Source of the DNA: Fuscibacter oryzae
GTDB lineage: Bacteria; Pseudomonadota; Alphaproteobacteria; Rhodobacterales; Rhodobacteraceae
Reading direction: 5' to 3'
DNA length: 64,000 bases
Assembly: GCF_016765795.1 (NCBI RefSeq)
Contig: NZ_JAESVP010000005.1
Span: 124,001-188,000 of the forward strand
The position numbers and the translations under genes are program-made. This document shows positions 1 through 8,225 of the stretch, one piece after another. The first letter of the stretch is position 1, and each line of letters begins with the position of its first letter. The notes below the pieces were generated by a model that did no database searches, was not told the origin of the DNA, and was given only the letters and a program-made list of their open reading frames with translations.

Positions 1-447
1 CACATCATCTATAAAGGGGCCGATGCGCCCTGGCGGCGGGCGCGGGCCAATCTGGGTCTGATGATGAAAGAGGGGCTGCTGAAGGAAAACATCGACGGTG
101 AGGCGCTGGAATGGGCGCATCGCCGGATGCAAGCCCGGCCAGAGGCGCGCAAGATCCTGATGGTGATTTCCGATGGCGCGCCGGTCGATGACAGCACTCT
201 GTCGGTCAACCCCGCATCGTTCCTGGAAAAGCATTTGCGCGATGTGATCGCGATGGTCGAAAAGCGCAAGGCGGTGGAGCTGATTGCCATTGGCATCGGC
301 CATGACGTGACCCGCTATTACCAGCGCGCCGTCACGATCACCGATGTCGAGCAGCTTGCGGGTGCCATGACTGAACAGCTTGCCAGCCTGTTCGAGGTGG
401 ACCCGAGGAAGCGGGCCAAAGCGCAGGGCTTCCGGCGGGCGGTGTAA
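1..447 (+). CDS. cobT: Cobaltochelatase subunit CobT, C-terminal part (5' cut by window)
   Basis: This is the C-terminal end of the CobT subunit of the aerobic, ATP-dependent cobaltochelatase (CobNST), which inserts cobalt into hydrogenobyrinic acid a,c-diamide during B12 synthesis. The frame is open from base 1. The recognisable stretches are [37 protein letters not shown] and [14 protein letters not shown], which belong to the VWA-like domain at the CobT C-terminus; the [10 protein letters not shown] segment is its metal-site region. The N-terminal part and start lie outside the window. A GC-rich hairpin directly follows the TAA stop (448-462). The family call is firm. Confidence 0.93.
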   Translation, partial: HIIYKGADAPWRRARANLGLMMKEGLLKENIDGEALEWAHRRMQARPEARKILMVISDGAPVDDSTLSVNPASFLEKHLRDVIAMVEKRKAVELIAIGIGHDVTRYYQRAVTITDVEQLAGAMTEQLASLFEVDPRKRAKAQGFRRAV

Positions 448-508
448 GGGGGCGTTGCCCCCTCGGGCCGCTGGCCCTTACCCTCAGGATATTTATGAAC
501 AGATGATG
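448..508 (+). repeat. Intergenic mosaic repeat, copy 1 (tail type A)
   Basis: It starts at the base after the cobT stop with a hairpin (GGGGGC, loop GTT, GCCCCC, 448-462). A second small hairpin follows, then a 24-base tail at 485-508 containing GGATATTTATGAACAG. The same 24 bases occur exactly, in reverse complement, at 40828-40851 in front of folP. It lies between two plus-strand genes and reads in their direction. It may act as a cobT terminator or 3' end; its function is unknown. Confidence 0.7.
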
Positions 509-513
509 AGGCG

Positions 514-2310
514 ATGATGTTTCAGACCTTTGACAGTCCTGCCAATCCGGCGCAGGGCCCGGCCCGTCTGGCAGCGCTGCGGGCGAAACTGGCGGCCGAG
601 GGGCTGGCAGGCTTCATCATTCCGCGGTCTGATGTGCATCAAGGCGAATATGTTGCCGCGCGCGATGAACGATTGCAGTGGCTGACCGGGTTCACCGGGT
701 CGGCAGGCTTCTGCATCGTGCTGCCCGATGTTGCGGGGGTGTTCATCGACGGGCGCTACCGCACGCAAGTGAAGGGTCAGGTCGATCTGGCGCATTACAC
801 TCCGGTGCCCTGGCCCGAGGTGAAGCCCGGCGACTGGATCAGGGATCATCTGGCTGCGGGGGCGGTGGGGTTCGACCCCTGGCTGCACAGCGCGGACGAG
901 GTGGCCCGGATTGAGGCGGCGCTGGAGGGCGCGGGCCTTGACCTGCGCCCGGTGGCGAACATGGTCGATGCAATCTGGCCCGATCAGCCCCCTGCCCCGA
1001 TGGGACGGGCCTTTGCCCACCCCGAAGCGATTGCCGGGGAAAGCAGCGCGGCCAAGCGGGCGCGGCTGGCCGAAGGGTTGCGCAAGGCAGGACAGACGGC
1101 CGCCGTGATCACCCTGCCGGATTCGCTGTGCTGGCTGTTGAACCTGCGGGGCGCGGATGTGCCGCGAAACCCGATCCTGCACGGCTTTGCCATTCTTCAC
1201 GACGACGCGCGCGTGACGCTGTTTGCCGAAGGTGCGAAGTTTGACGAGGCGACGCTGGCCACCCTTGGCCCGCATGTCACACTGCGCCCGCCTGCCGCCT
1301 TTGTGCCCGCGCTGCACACGCTGCAAGGCCCCGTGCGGGTGGACAAGGGCACCGCCCCCATCGCCGTGCGGCTGGAGCTGGAGGATGCCGGGGTGGCCGC
1401 GGTCTGGGGCGATGACCCCTGCCGCCTGCCCAAAGCCAAGAAGAACGCCGCCGAGATTGCCGGGATGAGAGAGGCGCATCTGCGCGACGGGGCGGCGATG
1501 GTCGAGTTCCTGTGCTGGCTGGATGCCCAACCGCAAGGCAGCCTGACCGAAATTTCGGTTGTGCGGTCATTGGAAGGATTTCGCCGCGCGACCAACGCTT
1601 TGCATGACATTTCGTTCGACACGATCAGCGGATCGGGCCCGAACGGCGCCATCATGCACTATCGCGTGACCGAAGAGTCGAACCGCGCCGTCGGGCGGGA
1701 TGAGTTGCTGCTGGTGGACAGCGGCGCGCAATATCTGGATGGCACGACCGACATCACCCGCACCATTGCCATGGGCGACCCCGGTGATTTTGCCCGGGCC
1801 TGCTATACCCGCGTGCTGCGCGGTTTGGTCGCGATCTCCCGCGCCCGCTGGCCGCGCGGGTTGTCGGGCCGCGATCTGGACCCGCTGGCGCGGTTTCCGC
1901 TGTGGGTCGAGGGGATGGATTTTGACCACGGCACCGGCCACGGCGTGGGGGCCTTCCTGTCGGTGCATGAAGGACCGCAGCGGCTAAGCCGGATCAACGA
2001 GGTACCGTTCGAACCCGGCATGATCCTGTCGAATGAGCCCGGATACTATCGTGAGGGCGAATTCGGCATACGGTTGGAAAACCTGATCGTGGTGGAAGAG
2101 GCCGCGAAAAAGGGCGACGGGCGCGACCAGTTGGCGTTTGAAACGCTGACCTTCGTGCCATTTGACCGGCGGCTGGTGGTGTCGGCGATGCTGTCGGGCG
2201 AAGAGCGCGACTGGCTGAACGCTTATCACGCCGAGGTGCTGGAGAAGCTGGGGGCGAGGTTGTCGGCCAAGGCGCTGGAGTGGTGCCGGGCGGCTTGTGC
2301 CGAGGTCTAA
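514..2310 (+). CDS. pepP: Xaa-Pro aminopeptidase (M24B, aminopeptidase P, three-domain form)
   Basis: A cytosolic metallopeptidase that removes an N-terminal residue preceding proline. At 598 residues it is the long aminopeptidase P1 type, with two creatinase-like N-terminal domains (about 1-310), an M24 catalytic domain (about 315-530) and a C-terminal extension. The dinuclear metal ligands are visible in DSGAQYLDGTTDITRT (two Asp), HGTGHGVG (His), NEPGYY (Glu) and GIRLENL (Glu). Two consecutive ATGs open the frame after a GAGG-like ribosome site, so the first Met is uncertain by one codon. Its TAA stop overlaps the stop of the convergent PAP2 gene by three bases (CTAA). Confidence 0.93.
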   Translation: MMFQTFDSPANPAQGPARLAALRAKLAAEGLAGFIIPRSDVHQGEYVAARDERLQWLTGFTGSAGFCIVLPDVAGVFIDGRYRTQVKGQVDLAHYTPVPWPEVKPGDWIRDHLAAGAVGFDPWLHSADEVARIEAALEGAGLDLRPVANMVDAIWPDQPPAPMGRAFAHPEAIAGESSAAKRARLAEGLRKAGQTAAVITLPDSLCWLLNLRGADVPRNPILHGFAILHDDARVTLFAEGAKFDEATLATLGPHVTLRPPAAFVPALHTLQGPVRVDKGTAPIAVRLELEDAGVAAVWGDDPCRLPKAKKNAAEIAGMREAHLRDGAAMVEFLCWLDAQPQGSLTEISVVRSLEGFRRATNALHDISFDTISGSGPNGAIMHYRVTEESNRAVGRDELLLVDSGAQYLDGTTDITRTIAMGDPGDFARACYTRVLRGLVAISRARWPRGLSGRDLDPLARFPLWVEGMDFDHGTGHGVGAFLSVHEGPQRLSRINEVPFEPGMILSNEPGYYREGEFGIRLENLIVVEEAAKKGDGRDQLAFETLTFVPFDRRLVVSAMLSGEERDWLNAYHAEVLEKLGARLSAKALEWCRAACAEV

Positions 2311-2849
2311 AGCAGGCTGGTCAGCAGGCGGTCAATCCGGGTGTTCTCTCGGTAAAGCAGCCGCACGGCGATGGCAGCCACCAGCCCCGTCGCCGCTCCG
2401 CCCAGAACATCGGTGATATAATGAGTGCCCACGAAAACCCGCGACAGGCAGACCAGAAACGCCATGCCGAACAGCGCCAGTGACCGCACGCGCAGCCCTT
2501 GCAGCACAAACGCCGCGACAACCGCCATTGAGGCGGTCGCATGATCGGACGGGAAAGACCAATCAGCACTGGGGGCGATGAGCAGATGGGTCAGGCCCAT
2601 GTCATAAGGGCGGACCCGATGCACCCCCAGAAGGATCACCTGATTGATCGCCAGCCCCAGCAGGAACGCAAGCCCCGCGCAGATCGCAGCATGGCGGACA
2701 TGCCGCCGGTCGTCGCGACTCCACCATTGCAGAACCACCACCGCGACGATCAGGGGAACCCCAAAGGTGGTGACGAAAGTGACCACCCGGTCCAGGATCG
2801 GGCTGATCCCGGCAAAAGAGTTGATCCAGCGCGTGATTTCGGCGTCCAT
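2307..2849 (-). CDS. PAP2-family membrane phosphatase
   Basis: An integral membrane phosphatase of the PAP2 superfamily, probably acting on undecaprenyl diphosphate or a related lipid phosphate. The three PAP2 signature blocks are degenerate but present: a first block around the RPYDMG region, SDHAT (PSDHATASMAV, second block) and SRVFVGTHYITDVLGG (third block, with SR, H and D). About five hydrophobic segments are visible in 180 residues. I chose the start MDAEITRW because AAAGG lies 9 bases upstream; a longer frame exists to 2906. The substrate cannot be told from sequence. It is divergent from the DUF2127 gene, with only about 34 bases between starts. Confidence 0.85.
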   Translation of the reverse strand: MDAEITRWINSFAGISPILDRVVTFVTTFGVPLIVAVVVLQWWSRDDRRHVRHAAICAGLAFLLGLAINQVILLGVHRVRPYDMGLTHLLIAPSADWSFPSDHATASMAVVAAFVLQGLRVRSLALFGMAFLVCLSRVFVGTHYITDVLGGAATGLVAAIAVRLLYRENTRIDRLLTSLL

Positions 2850-2883
2850 GCTCTGACCTTTAATGAAAAGGATGGCGTGTAAC

Positions 2884-3360
2884 ATGCAGATTGATGAACG
2901 CCGCATCCGTCAGGTGTTTCGGGTTAGCGTCATCCTTAAAGGTTTGCACGCCCTGATCGAGATTGCTGGCGGGATTGTGTTCTATCTGGTCAGCACGCAG
3001 ACCATGCTGCATTGGGTCAACCTGCTGACCCGCAATGAACTGACCGAAGATCCGCGCGACTTTGTGGCGACGCATCTGCTTTCGGCGGTGCAGCAGCTTA
3101 CCGGGTCAACCCAGTCATTCTATGCCTTTTATCTGGTCAGCCATGGGCTGATCAAAGTCGTGCTGGTGGCGGGGCTGCTGCGGGAAAAGCTGGTGGCCTA
3201 TCCGGCATCGCTGGTGGCGCTTGCGGGGTTCATCGCCTATCAGCTTTACCGCTATAGCTATACGCAGTCGGTCGGGCTGATCGTTCTAACGGCGTTCGAC
3301 GTGGTGGTGATGGGGCTGGTCTGGCACGAATGGCGGTTTTTACGCCGCGCCCGCACCTAG
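2884..3360 (+). CDS. DUF2127 membrane protein
   Basis: A small integral membrane protein of unknown function (DUF2127 family), 158 residues from the chosen start. About four hydrophobic helices are visible, with the typical N-terminal RVSVILKGLHALIEI and the SHGLIKVVLV segment between helices. An in-frame ATG also exists at 2863, but AAAGGA 12 bases before 2884 and the conserved start of the family favour MQIDERR. The TAG stop overlaps that of convergent sufE (CTAG). Nothing in the context suggests a role. Confidence 0.75.
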   Translation: MQIDERRIRQVFRVSVILKGLHALIEIAGGIVFYLVSTQTMLHWVNLLTRNELTEDPRDFVATHLLSAVQQLTGSTQSFYAFYLVSHGLIKVVLVAGLLREKLVAYPASLVALAGFIAYQLYRYSYTQSVGLIVLTAFDVVVMGLVWHEWRFLRRART

Positions 3361-3764
3361 GCCTCTGCCGCCGTCTTCCTGATCCGCTCGACCATCGCCC
3401 GCACGCCGTTTGACCGCTGCGACGACAGATGCTCGTTCAACCCCAGCCGCCCCAGTTCGGCAGGGGCGTCCACCTTGGCCACATCCGCCACCGGCACGCC
3501 GGAGTAGAGCGCGTGCAGCACTGCGATCAGGCCGCGGACGATCATCGCATCGCTGTCGCCCTGAAAGTCGAACTTGCCACCCGCCAGAACCGGCCGCAGC
3601 CAGACCTGGCTGGCGCAGCCATCCACCTTGTAGGCGGGCACCTTGAAGCTGTCGTCCAGCGCCGGCATCGCCTTGCCCAGTTCGATGACGTGGCGATAGC
3701 GCTCTTCCCAGTCATCGAGGAAGTCGAAGGTCTCGGCGATCTCTTCAAAGGCGGGGGTGGCCAT
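3357..3764 (-). CDS. sufE: SufE-family sulfur acceptor
   Basis: SufE accepts persulfide sulfur from a cysteine desulfurase (SufS) for Fe-S cluster assembly. At 135 residues it has the normal length for the family. The N-terminal EEIAETFDFLDDWEERYRHVI and the sulfur-accepting cysteine in VDGCASQVW (about residue 51) are clear. No sufBCDS genes lie nearby, so it is a stand-alone copy. A six-base-pair hairpin with a GAAA loop (3775-3790) ends on the first two bases of the AAGGAG ribosome site, which could tune translation. Confidence 0.92.
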   Translation of the reverse strand: MATPAFEEIAETFDFLDDWEERYRHVIELGKAMPALDDSFKVPAYKVDGCASQVWLRPVLAGGKFDFQGDSDAMIVRGLIAVLHALYSGVPVADVAKVDAPAELGRLGLNEHLSSQRSNGVRAMVERIRKTAAEA

Positions 3765-3774
3765 GGCAATCTCC

Positions 3775-3790
3775 TTACCCTTTCGGGTAA
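3775..3790 (-). promoter_or_regulatory. Hairpin abutting the sufE ribosome site
   Basis: On the minus strand TTACCC, a GAAA tetraloop and GGGTAA form a perfect six-pair hairpin. Its last two bases are the first two of the AAGGAG Shine-Dalgarno sequence of sufE. The structure is seen in the sequence; any role in translation control is inference. Confidence 0.4.
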
Positions 3791-3913
3791 TTCATGTTCC
3801 CCATTCAGGTAATCTGCGGGCGATGAAAGGTCCAGCCACGCCGGGCATTCCAAAGCCCCTTCCATCGGTTCCCCCCATCGGCTACCCATGGTGAAACAGC
3901 CAAGGTTCCCCTG

Positions 3914-4381
3914 ATGCGCCTTTCCCTGACGCTTGCCCTGATCGCCGCCACCAGCCTGTCCGCCTGCGGCTTTGGCCAATCGCGGCTGAACCCGCTGAAC
4001 TGGTTTGGCCGGTCAAAAGAGGTGCCGGTGGCCGCCGCCCCCGAAGTGGTGGGCAAGGCGGCGGTGGATGATGGGCGCCAACTGGTGCAGTCGGTGCTGT
4101 CGATGACGGTCGAGCCGAACCCCGGCGGGGCCATCATCACCGCCACCGGCCTGCCGCCCAGCCAGGGCTGGTGGAAGGCCGAACTGGTCGCGCTGCCGGT
4201 CGATGACAAGGGCGTGCTGGTGCTGGAATTCCGCGTTGCCCAACCGCCAGAGCCGTGGCCTGCCGGAACCCAATGGTCGCGTGAGATCACGGCAGGTTAT
4301 TCGCTGTCGAACATCAAACTGCAAAACATCTCGGAGATTGTCGTGCAGGGCGAAACCAATGCCCGGGCCAGCCGCCGCTAG
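3914..4381 (+). CDS. Conserved outer-membrane lipoprotein of unknown function
   Basis: A 155-residue predicted lipoprotein. The signal sequence ends in the lipobox LSAC (Cys about residue 18) and is followed by GFGQSRLNPLNWFGRS, a start I associate with short Rhodobacteraceae lipoproteins of unknown function. The rest is a single soluble periplasmic domain with no motif I recognise. The residue after the lipobox Cys is Gly, so no inner-membrane (Asp+2) retention signal is present. It stands alone between sufE and gntK. Confidence 0.75.
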   Translation: MRLSLTLALIAATSLSACGFGQSRLNPLNWFGRSKEVPVAAAPEVVGKAAVDDGRQLVQSVLSMTVEPNPGGAIITATGLPPSQGWWKAELVALPVDDKGVLVLEFRVAQPPEPWPAGTQWSREITAGYSLSNIKLQNISEIVVQGETNARASRR

Positions 4382-4454
4382 GTTCAGATTTCCCGCCCAG
4401 CGCTGGCAAGGCTGCCGTAACCCCTGTGGTGGACACGGTTAGGGAGGCCGAAGC

Positions 4455-4955
4455 CTAGCCCAGCCGCTCCGCAATATCGGCAACCAGATCGGGCAGCGGC
4501 AGCGCGATATTCACTGTGATGGCGCCCTCCTCCGGGCCGGGCGGTTCCAGCGTTGCGAACTGGCTGTCCAGCAGGCTTTCCGGCATGAAATGGCCCGTCC
4601 GTGCCGCCATTCGCGCGCCAATCAGTGCCCGGCTGCCGGCCAGATGCACAAAGATCACCGGCGAATGGGCATGATTGCGGATGATATCGCGGTAGCTGCG
4701 CTTTAGCGCCGAACAGCCAACAATCCAGCGCCCCGGCGGGGCCAGCAGGTCGCCCACCGCCGCCAGCCACGGCGCGCGGTCAGCATCGGTCAGTGCAATA
4801 CCTGCCGCCATTTTCGCAATATTCGCCGGGGGATGCAGGTCATCGCCATCCAGATAGCGCGCGCCCAGCAAGGCCGCCAAGGCGAGCCCGACCGAGGTTT
4901 TCCCCGACCCGGCCACCCCCATCAGCACCAGCCGCAGCGGGTCAGACGCGCCCAT
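4455..4955 (-). CDS. gntK: Gluconokinase
   Basis: A thermoresistant-type gluconokinase that phosphorylates D-gluconate to 6-phosphogluconate, feeding the Entner-Doudoroff or pentose phosphate routes. The P-loop GVAGSGKTSVG, the DGDDLHPPANIAKMAAG block, CSALKRSYRDIIR and GHFMPESLLDSQF are all family signatures. Length (166 residues) is normal. The start MGASDPLR gives a 16-base gap after the rnd stop. No gnt transporter or regulator is adjacent. It is probably co-transcribed with rnd. Confidence 0.92.
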   Translation of the reverse strand: MGASDPLRLVLMGVAGSGKTSVGLALAALLGARYLDGDDLHPPANIAKMAAGIALTDADRAPWLAAVGDLLAPPGRWIVGCSALKRSYRDIIRNHAHSPVIFVHLAGSRALIGARMAARTGHFMPESLLDSQFATLEPPGPEEGAITVNIALPLPDLVADIAERLG

Positions 4956-4971
4956 TTCAGACCCGCCCGTT

Positions 4972-6129
4972 TCAGACGCGGACGACACGAACCTCATTGC
5001 CCTTGGCCGACAGCGCAATCTCGCCCCGGCAAAGGCGCATCGCATCCTCGCCAAAGGCTTCGGCCCGCCAGCCTTTCAGCGCCGCCCCGTTGCGGTCACC
5101 CGCCGCAATCGCATCCAGATCGGCGGCCGAGGCGATAAGACGCGGAGCCACCCCCAAGGATTCCGACTTGGCCTTCAGCAACACGCGCAGCAGGTCGGCC
5201 AGTGCGGGGTTGACCTGCACCTGTTCCTTGCTGGCATCGACCTTGGGCATGTCTTCGGGCTTCATCTCCATGCCCTCTTTGATGGCGGCAAGGATGCCTT
5301 CCGCAATCTCGGGCTTCCTGCCTTCGCGCAACAGCAGCCGCGACCGGCCCAGTTCTTCCATGCTGGTCGGGCGGGTCGAGGCCAGCTCCAGCAGGGCATC
5401 GTCCTTCATCACCCGGCTGCGCGGCACGTTCTGGCCCTGCGCATAGGCCTCGCGGAACCGAGCCAAGGCCTTGACGATGGCCAGAAACCGGCCCGAGGAG
5501 GTGCGGGTCTTGATCCGCGACCAGGCCTCATCGGGGTGAACGGTATAGGTTGCGGGGTCAGTCAGAACCGACAGCTCTTCCTCAACCCAGGCCTGACGGC
5601 CGTTCTTGGCAAGCTGAGCGGCCATCCATTCATAGATCACCCGCAGATGGGTGACATCGGCCAGCGCGTAATCGCTTTGCGCCTGAGACAGCGGGCGGCG
5701 CGACCAGTCGGTAAAACGGCTGGTCTTGTCCAGGTTTTCCTTGGCGATCTTTTTCACAAGGGTTTCATAGCCCACCTGCTCGCCAAACCCGCAGACCATG
5801 GCGGCGACCTGCGTGTCAAACAGCGGGTCGGGGAAGACGTTGCCTTCGACGAAGAAAATCTCCAGATCCTGCCGGGCGGCGTGGAACACCTTGACCGTCG
5901 CCTTGTGGCGGAACAGGTCATACAGCGGTTCCATCGACATGCCTTCGCCCTCGATCGGGTCGATCAGCACGGCCTCACCGTCCTTGCCGGGCAGCGCCAT
6001 CTGGATCAGGCACAGCTTGGACCAGTAGGTGCGTTCCCGCAGGAACTCGGTATCGATGGTGACATAGGGGGCAGCTTTGGCGGCTTCGCAATAGGCGGCC
6101 AGCTCTTCGGTCGTGGTGATCGTGCGCAT
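4972..6129 (-). CDS. rnd: Ribonuclease D
   Basis: A 3'-5' exoribonuclease that trims tRNA precursors. The DEDD exonuclease motifs are visible: VTIDTEFLRE (Exo I, Asp-Glu), KVFHAARQDLEI (Exo II, Asp) and SDYALADVTHL (Exo III, Tyr and Asp of DEDDy). An HRDC-like helical region follows (about 205-290) with ALARFREAYAQGQNVPRSRV. At 385 residues the length is typical. gntK lies 16 bases downstream on the same strand. Confidence 0.95.
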   Translation of the reverse strand: MRTITTTEELAAYCEAAKAAPYVTIDTEFLRERTYWSKLCLIQMALPGKDGEAVLIDPIEGEGMSMEPLYDLFRHKATVKVFHAARQDLEIFFVEGNVFPDPLFDTQVAAMVCGFGEQVGYETLVKKIAKENLDKTSRFTDWSRRPLSQAQSDYALADVTHLRVIYEWMAAQLAKNGRQAWVEEELSVLTDPATYTVHPDEAWSRIKTRTSSGRFLAIVKALARFREAYAQGQNVPRSRVMKDDALLELASTRPTSMEELGRSRLLLREGRKPEIAEGILAAIKEGMEMKPEDMPKVDASKEQVQVNPALADLLRVLLKAKSESLGVAPRLIASAADLDAIAAGDRNGAALKGWRAEAFGEDAMRLCRGEIALSAKGNEVRVVRV

Positions 6130-6215
6130 CGGCGTCTTTCAACAGGGGCCGCGGGGGTATCCCGCCCTTCCGCTATAGGGGCGGCAGGGCGGGATGGGAA
6201 CCCTTTTGCGCGGTT

Positions 6216-6240
6216 TTCCGGGCGGTTTTAGCGCCCGGAA
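6216..6240. terminator. Perfect inverted repeat between the oxidoreductase and rnd
   Basis: TTCCGGGCG, loop GTTTTAG, CGCCCGGAA: nine perfect pairs, lying 9 bases past the stop of the minus-strand oxidoreductase gene. No U-run follows on that strand, so a terminator role is likely but not certain. Confidence 0.45.
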
Positions 6241-6248
6241 GGCCGGAT

Positions 6249-7349
6249 TCAGGCCAATTCCTTCAGATCTTCGGCGGCAAAGCCCTTCAAGGCCGCCCCT
6301 TGGCGCACATGGTTGACCCAGGACGGATCACTGATCAGCGCTCGGCCAACGGCGATCAGGTCGAACTCATCCCGCTCCATCCGCGCGACCAGCTTGTCCA
6401 AGGGCGAGGCGGTGGACCCTTCGCCGCGGAAGGCGTTGAAGAACTCTCCATTCAGGCCCACGGACCCTACGCTGATCGTGGGCTTGCCGGTGACCTTCTT
6501 GGCCCAGCCGGCAAAGTTCAGGCCATCCTCACCGTCCAGCTCAGGATATTCCGCCTCCCAAAAGCGGCGTTGAGAGGCGTGGAAGATGTCCACACCGGCA
6601 TCGGACAACGGGCCAAGCCAGTCTTCCATTTCCGCCGGGGTCTTGGCCAGTTTCACCGAGTAATCCTGTTGCTTCCACTGCGACAACCGCAGGATCAGCG
6701 GGAAATCCGGGCCAATTGCCGCGCGGGTGGCCTTGACCACCTCGACCGCGAAACGCGACCGGTCCTTGATCGTCGGGCCACCCCAACGGTCGCCACGCAC
6801 ATTGGTGCCATCCCAGAAAAACTGGTCGATCAGATAGCCATGGGCGCCGTGCAGTTCGGCCACGTCAAACCCCAACCGCTTGGCATCGGCGGCGGCACTG
6901 GCGTAACCGGCGATGGCATCGGCAATGTCTTCCTCGCTCATCGCGCGCCCGCGCGCATCGCCGGGGCCGACAAGGCCCGAGGGGGATTCGACCGGCAATT
7001 CAGGCTCCCACCCTGCGCGGGTGGACCCGGTGTGCCAGATTTGCGGCCCCATCTTGCCGCCCGCGCCATGCACCGCGTCGATCACCTGTTTCCAGCCATC
7101 CAGCGCGGCCCCGTGAAAGAACGGAATACCCGGCAGGTTGCGCGACACCGGGCGGTCGATCACCGTGCCTTCGGACAGGATCAGGCCCACCCCGCCCGCC
7201 GCGCGGCGGCGATAGTATTCGGCCTGTTTCGCACCGGGCAGGCCACCTTCGGCCATGGCACGGGTCATGGGCGCCATGACGATGCGGTTCTTCAGGTGCA
7301 GGCCCTTCAGGTTGAACGGGCGGAAAAGGACATCAGTAGCGGCAGTCAT
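6249..7349 (-). CDS. NADH:flavin oxidoreductase, Old Yellow Enzyme family
   Basis: An FMN-dependent ene-reductase of the OYE family (366 residues) that reduces activated C=C bonds or electrophiles with NAD(P)H. Signatures are the N-terminal LKNRIVMAPMTRAMA, the substrate/FMN segment AELHGAHGYLIDQFFWDGTNVR and the C-terminal FDLIAVGRALISDP phosphate-binding part. The start MTAATDVLF follows AGGAGTTTTCCG on the minus strand. It is divergent from an HxlR regulator across a region with a symmetrical operator, so it is probably induced by electrophiles or quinones through that regulator. The physiological substrate is not evident. Confidence 0.9.
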   Translation of the reverse strand: MTAATDVLFRPFNLKGLHLKNRIVMAPMTRAMAEGGLPGAKQAEYYRRRAAGGVGLILSEGTVIDRPVSRNLPGIPFFHGAALDGWKQVIDAVHGAGGKMGPQIWHTGSTRAGWEPELPVESPSGLVGPGDARGRAMSEEDIADAIAGYASAAADAKRLGFDVAELHGAHGYLIDQFFWDGTNVRGDRWGGPTIKDRSRFAVEVVKATRAAIGPDFPLILRLSQWKQQDYSVKLAKTPAEMEDWLGPLSDAGVDIFHASQRRFWEAEYPELDGEDGLNFAGWAKKVTGKPTISVGSVGLNGEFFNAFRGEGSTASPLDKLVARMERDEFDLIAVGRALISDPSWVNHVRQGAALKGFAAEDLKELA

Positions 7350-7394
7350 CGGAAAACTCCTGTTCAGGGACGGCATACAGGTATATATTGGAAA

Positions 7395-7428
7395 CTTGGT
7401 GTCAATCAGGCACCTGAAAGACACCAGG
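7395..7428. promoter_or_regulatory. Candidate HxlR-type operator
   Basis: CTTGGTGTC at 7395-7403 and GACACCAGG at 7420-7428 form an inverted repeat matching at 8 of 9 positions, with a 16-base spacer that holds a smaller near-palindrome (CAGGCACCTG). It sits in the 96-base gap between the divergent OYE gene and the HxlR gene, where autoregulated HxlR proteins usually bind. Confidence 0.55.
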
Positions 7429-7445
7429 TCACCTTGGGGAAACCT

Positions 7446-7841
7446 ATGAACCAGATCAGCGAGATAGCCGCCCCTGTCGCCGAAGCGCGCTGCGCGTCGT
7501 TCGACGCCAATTGCCCGGCGCGGGTGCTGTTTGATCAGATTGCCGACAAATGGTCGATGATGATCCTGACCGTGCTGGACCGCGGGCCGCAGCGGTTCAA
7601 CACCATCCGCCGCAGCATCGAAGGCGTGTCGCAGAAATCGCTGACCCAGACGCTGAGAAAGCTGGAACGCAACGGCCTGATCACCCGCCGCGTGCTGCCC
7701 GGCAGCCCGGTGGCCGTGGAGTATGAGATGAGCGATCTGGGCTGGACCGTGCTGCCCCCGTTCCGCGCGCTTTACCGTTGGACCAAGGAACACATGCCCG
7801 AGGTCGAAGCCGCCCGCGCTGCCTTTGACCGGGCCGGCTAA
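7446..7841 (+). CDS. HxlR-family transcriptional regulator
   Basis: A winged helix-turn-helix regulator of the HxlR (DUF24) type, 131 residues. The hallmark segments CPARVLFDQIADKWSMMIL, FNTIRRSIEGVSQKSLTQTL and LERNGLITRRV are present. Two cysteines near the N-terminus (CASFDANCP) include the position used for electrophile or redox sensing in some family members. It is divergent from the OYE gene and likely represses it. The DUF454 gene begins 3 bases after its stop and may be co-transcribed. Confidence 0.9.
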   Translation: MNQISEIAAPVAEARCASFDANCPARVLFDQIADKWSMMILTVLDRGPQRFNTIRRSIEGVSQKSLTQTLRKLERNGLITRRVLPGSPVAVEYEMSDLGWTVLPPFRALYRWTKEHMPEVEAARAAFDRAG

Positions 7842-7844
7842 GCG

Positions 7845-8225
7845 ATGCAGTTGAAGATATTGCGCCGTTCGGCATGGTTTGCCGGGGGGGTTCTGGCACT
7901 GGCGCTGGGTGTGGTGGGGGTCTTCCTGCCGCTGTTGCCGACCACACCTTTTGTGATTCTGGCGGCGGCCTGTTTCGCACAATCCTCGCCCCGGCTGCAT
8001 GACTGGCTGCTGCGCCATCCTCTGTTCGGCCCGGCGATCCGTGATTGGCGCAACCACCGCGCCATTCCGCCACGCGCCAAGACGGCGGCGGTGATCGCCA
8101 TGGTGGCGGCCTTTGGGCTAAGCCTGTGGATGCAGCTGCCGGGTTGGGTGCTGTTGGCGCAGGGCGCGGTTTTGCTGACCGCAGGCGGCTGGATCGTCAC
8201 CCGCCCCTCTGGCCCGCGGGCCTAA
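7845..8225 (+). CDS. DUF454 (YbaN-type) inner membrane protein
   Basis: A 126-residue membrane protein of the DUF454/YbaN family, function unknown. The family signature is seen in VGVFLPLLPTTPFVILAAA and in CFAQSSPRLHDWLLRHPLFGP; the second half has two further hydrophobic helices. The gene starts 3 bases after the HxlR stop. Its TAA overlaps the stop of the convergent purN gene (CTAA). Confidence 0.85.
   Translation: MQLKILRRSAWFAGGVLALALGVVGVFLPLLPTTPFVILAAACFAQSSPRLHDWLLRHPLFGPAIRDWRNHRAIPPRAKTAAVIAMVAAFGLSLWMQLPGWVLLAQGAVLLTAGGWIVTRPSGPRA

Noticed and set aside
493-1536. Long minus-strand frames opposite pepP, and similar long frames opposite most genes
   Set aside because: High-GC coding DNA gives long antisense frames by codon bias. 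Their translations are Arg/Gly/Pro/His-rich with no family motifs.
2884-3360. DUF2127 protein as part of a toxin or defence pair with the PAP2 phosphatase
   Set aside because: The two genes are merely divergent neighbours with no shared family history that I know of.
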